DNA of 8,323 nucleotides from Methylibium sp031393925 (lineage in GTDB: Bacteria; Pseudomonadota; Gammaproteobacteria; Burkholderiales; Burkholderiaceae_C), in contig NZ_JANMWL010000057.1 of assembly GCF_031393925.1 (NCBI RefSeq), positions 1 through 8,323 of the forward strand, given 5' to 3'. How positions within the stretch are numbered: position 1 is the first letter of the stretch; each line of letters opens with the position of its first letter. This document shows positions 7,014-8,323 of the stretch, in pieces. Under the pieces are notes generated by a model that was not told the origin of the DNA, made no database searches, and saw only the letters and a program-made list of their open reading frames with translations. Made by a program: the position numbers and the translations under genes.

Positions 7014-7137
7014 AATTGGAAAGCGCCACTTCTGAAAGCGACGTATTTCCTGGTGCCGGCTGTCCGAATCGAACGGACGACCTTCCGCTTACAAGGCGGT
7101 CCGCGTGGTATCCGAATAGGTCTTTCAGCGTCCAATT
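7014..7137. repeat. Two-part inverted repeat bracketing the tRNA fragment
   Basis: AATTGGA (7014-7020) and CTGAAAG (7032-7038) on the left reappear inverted as CTTTCAG (7122-7128) and TCCAATT (7131-7137) on the right. The block order is mirrored, and the spacing between blocks is 11 bases on the left and 2 on the right. The tRNA fragment and one GTGGTATCC repeat lie between them. This could be a second class of protein-binding site in the att region or the trace of an inverted duplication. Confidence 0.45.
7051..7099 (-). tRNA. 3' half of tRNA-Thr(UGU), attachment-site core, not a functional gene
   Basis: The minus strand reads the last 49 nucleotides of a tRNA. It has the anticodon stem CCGC/GCGG, the loop CTTGTAA with anticodon TGT (7093-7091), the variable loop AGGTC, the T stem GTCCG/CGGAC with the canonical TTCGATT loop, then AGCCGGC, discriminator A and an encoded CCA (7053-7051). 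The expected 5' half (a GCCGGCT acceptor strand and a D arm) is absent: upstream bases 7126-7100 bear no resemblance to it, and position 27 no longer pairs with 43. The similarity therefore stops at about 7099. Threonine identity fits the UGU anticodon and the inferred G1-C72, C2-G71 pairs. A 3' tRNA half beside an integrase gene is the classical att duplicate left by tRNA-targeting islands. Confidence 0.85.
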
Positions 7138-7175
7138 TCTTTGGGTTTACAGGGCTACATTGTCCTAGGAGGACT

Positions 7176-7204
7176 TTGACCATCCGCTAGTGTCCCGCTA
7201 CAGT
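7176..7204 (+). promoter_or_regulatory. Candidate sigma-70 promoter of the integrase gene
   Basis: TTGACC (7176-7181) and TACAGT (7199-7204) match the -35 and -10 consensus at five and four of six positions and are exactly 17 bases apart. Transcription would start near 7211, about 27 bases before the integrase ATG. The -10 box and start point overlap the GTGGTATCC pair at 7203-7223, so integrase bound there would be placed to repress its own gene. That regulatory reading is inference. Confidence 0.45.
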
Positions 7205-7237
7205 GGTATCCGAAGTGGTATCCAGATTGAGGCCAAG

Positions 7238-8323
7238 ATGGCAAGGGCGACACGCTGGACGGAAGAGAAGATCAAGGCACTCAAGTTGCCTGCCGGGAAA
7301 GCCGAGCAGCGGGTGCTCGTCGAGCCTGGCCTGTACCTCTATCTGCGCCAGCGCACAGGCGGCGACGTTGCCAAACAATGGCAGTTCCGGGCACAGGTCG
7401 ATGGCATTCGCCGTTGGCTGTCGCTGGGCGCGTTCCCAGCGATCGGGCTGGCGAAGGCGAACGCCGAGTTGTTGATGCACCGAACGGCGCACGAATCAGC
7501 CAAGAAGGGCGAGGCTGACCACCCGGTAATTGCTGCCCGGTTCGCGCGCAAGGCGGCCAAAGCGCAACCGACGGTGGCCGAAGTGTTCGCAGAATGGCTG
7601 GCCGACAAGCGGATGGGCAGCGCGCGCAAGGGGGGCATTCCCGTTCGCGAACGCACGATCAACGTGCTGATCGAGAACTTCGACCTCGACATTCGCAACC
7701 GCATCGGCGACGCCAAGATCGCCAAACTGGCCCGCGAGGGTGTGCAGGCCTGCATTGACGCGCCTCGCAAGCGCGGTGCGCCTGGTGCAGCTGCACATGT
7801 GTTCCGTACTCTGCGGGGCCTGACGACGTTCGCCATCAAACGCGGCCACATCGACGGCGCCGACCCAATGCGCGGCATCGAGAACCCGAGGCCGTACCGC
7901 CCTGCCCCGGTCAACGCCGCGAGCGACGCCGAGCTGCTCGCCCTGCTGCGATTCGTGGACGAGTCGAAGCTGTGGGAGGCGACCAAGCTCGCGATCGAGT
8001 TCCAGTTGCTTACCGGCGCGCGGCCGAGCGAGGTCCGGCTACTGACCTGGGACGAGGTCAACATGACCCGCGCGCAGTGGACGATCCCAGCGGAGAAATT
8101 CAAGTCGGGCCGCGAGCACCGTGTGCACCTGTCAAAGCAGGCCCTGTCGATCATCGATCGCGCCAAGGTGATCCGCGGAGCCAGCCCGTATGTGTTTCCC
8201 GGCGCCAATGCGGGCGACAAGAAGCCAGCCGCTGCGCTGGAAAAGATGGCCGTCGCCCGCGCTCTTTCACGCATCGCCGAACGTACCAAGGACGAAGGGG
8301 GCAAGAAGCTGCGACCGCACGAC
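7238..8323 (+). CDS. P4-type tyrosine recombinase / integrase (DUF4102 family), truncated by the window edge
   Basis: The frame runs 362 codons without a stop to the window end. The full protein is probably about 400-430 residues, so only the last part is missing. It should integrate and excise a mobile element at a tRNA 3' end. The N-terminal DUF4102-type arm-binding domain (about 1-95) shows the pattern LYLYLRQRTGGDVAKQWQFR, then RRWLSLGAFPAIGLAKA (58-74). A SAM-like core-binding domain follows (about 110-215). The catalytic domain starts near 227 with LLTGARPSEVRLLTW (257-271), giving the first catalytic arginine R262. A KFKSGREHRVHLS hairpin (287-299) holds the likely catalytic lysine K287 or K289. 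The window ends at LRPHD, so H361 opens the HxxR box; its arginine and the tyrosine nucleophile lie beyond. ATG 7238 has GAGG at 7229-7232. Neighbours support the role: a tRNA-Thr 3' half and direct repeats lie just upstream. Confidence 0.93.
   Translation, partial: MARATRWTEEKIKALKLPAGKAEQRVLVEPGLYLYLRQRTGGDVAKQWQFRAQVDGIRRWLSLGAFPAIGLAKANAELLMHRTAHESAKKGEADHPVIAARFARKAAKAQPTVAEVFAEWLADKRMGSARKGGIPVRERTINVLIENFDLDIRNRIGDAKIAKLAREGVQACIDAPRKRGAPGAAAHVFRTLRGLTTFAIKRGHIDGADPMRGIENPRPYRPAPVNAASDAELLALLRFVDESKLWEATKLAIEFQLLTGARPSEVRLLTWDEVNMTRAQWTIPAEKFKSGREHRVHLSKQALSIIDRAKVIRGASPYVFPGANAGDKKPAAALEKMAVARALSRIAERTKDEGGKKLRPHD

Larger units (their letters stand above)
6971..7223 (+). repeat. GTGGTATCC direct repeats around the attachment site, candidate integrase arm sites
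   Basis: GTGGTATCC occurs exactly three times on the plus strand, at 7105-7113, 7203-7211 and 7215-7223. The first two extend to GTGGTATCCGAA. Two looser copies, GTGGTAATCCGA (6971-6982) and GGGTATCCGGA (6985-6995), lie on the other side of the tRNA fragment. Short direct repeats flanking a core in this way are what tyrosine integrases of the lambda/P4 type use as arm-binding sites. The role is inferred from location beside the integrase gene and the tRNA-derived core. Confidence 0.55.

Noticed and set aside
7051..7126. Complete tRNA-Thr gene
   Set aside because: The 5' half (acceptor strand and D arm) is missing; only nucleotides equivalent to positions 28-76 match.
7339..8304. 321-codon minus-strand frame opposite the integrase
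   Set aside because: Ser/Arg/Ala-rich antisense of a clear tyrosine recombinase.

Overview
The window is high-GC DNA that most resembles a proteobacterial, probably betaproteobacterial, genome. This rests on the GC-rich codon use, an OprB-type outer-membrane porin, a Tat signal and a tRNA-Thr 3' half of the usual proteobacterial type with an encoded CCA. The species cannot be fixed from the sequence alone. The window is a patchwork of accessory genes rather than one operon, and it contains a recombination junction near its right end.

Left part (1-2232): an uncharacterised single-pass membrane protein on the plus strand, more A+T-rich than its neighbours, converges on an OprB-like carbohydrate porin on the minus strand. 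The porin's 3' end looks disturbed. It lacks the usual terminal aromatic residue, an 11-bp inverted repeat spans its stop codon, and a protein-like tail in another frame follows.

Centre (2233-3794): a cation diffusion facilitator (Zn/Cd/Co-type metal efflux) with a histidine-rich N-terminus is divergent from the porin. After it come 430 bases with no intact gene. These hold a 40-codon scrap resembling the C-terminus of an IS21-family IstA transposase (minus strand), three inverted repeats in a row, and a terminator-like hairpin.

Right-centre (3795-6830): a tight two-gene unit encodes an exported DUF1800 protein and a Tat-exported DUF1501 protein, only 6 bases apart. This pairing is widespread in bacteria and still lacks an agreed biochemical role.

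Right end (6831-8323): the 3' half of a tRNA-Thr(UGU) gene lies on the minus strand next to a P4-type tyrosine integrase (DUF4102 family) that runs off the window. Between them are repeats of GTGGTATCC and a good sigma-70-like promoter that overlaps them. The natural reading is an attachment-site junction of an integrative element that extends rightward, with the intact tRNA-Thr expected at its far end. I found no CRISPR array, no complete RNA gene and no clearly new defence or biosynthetic system. The most rewarding part is the att region with its repeats on both sides of the tRNA fragment.
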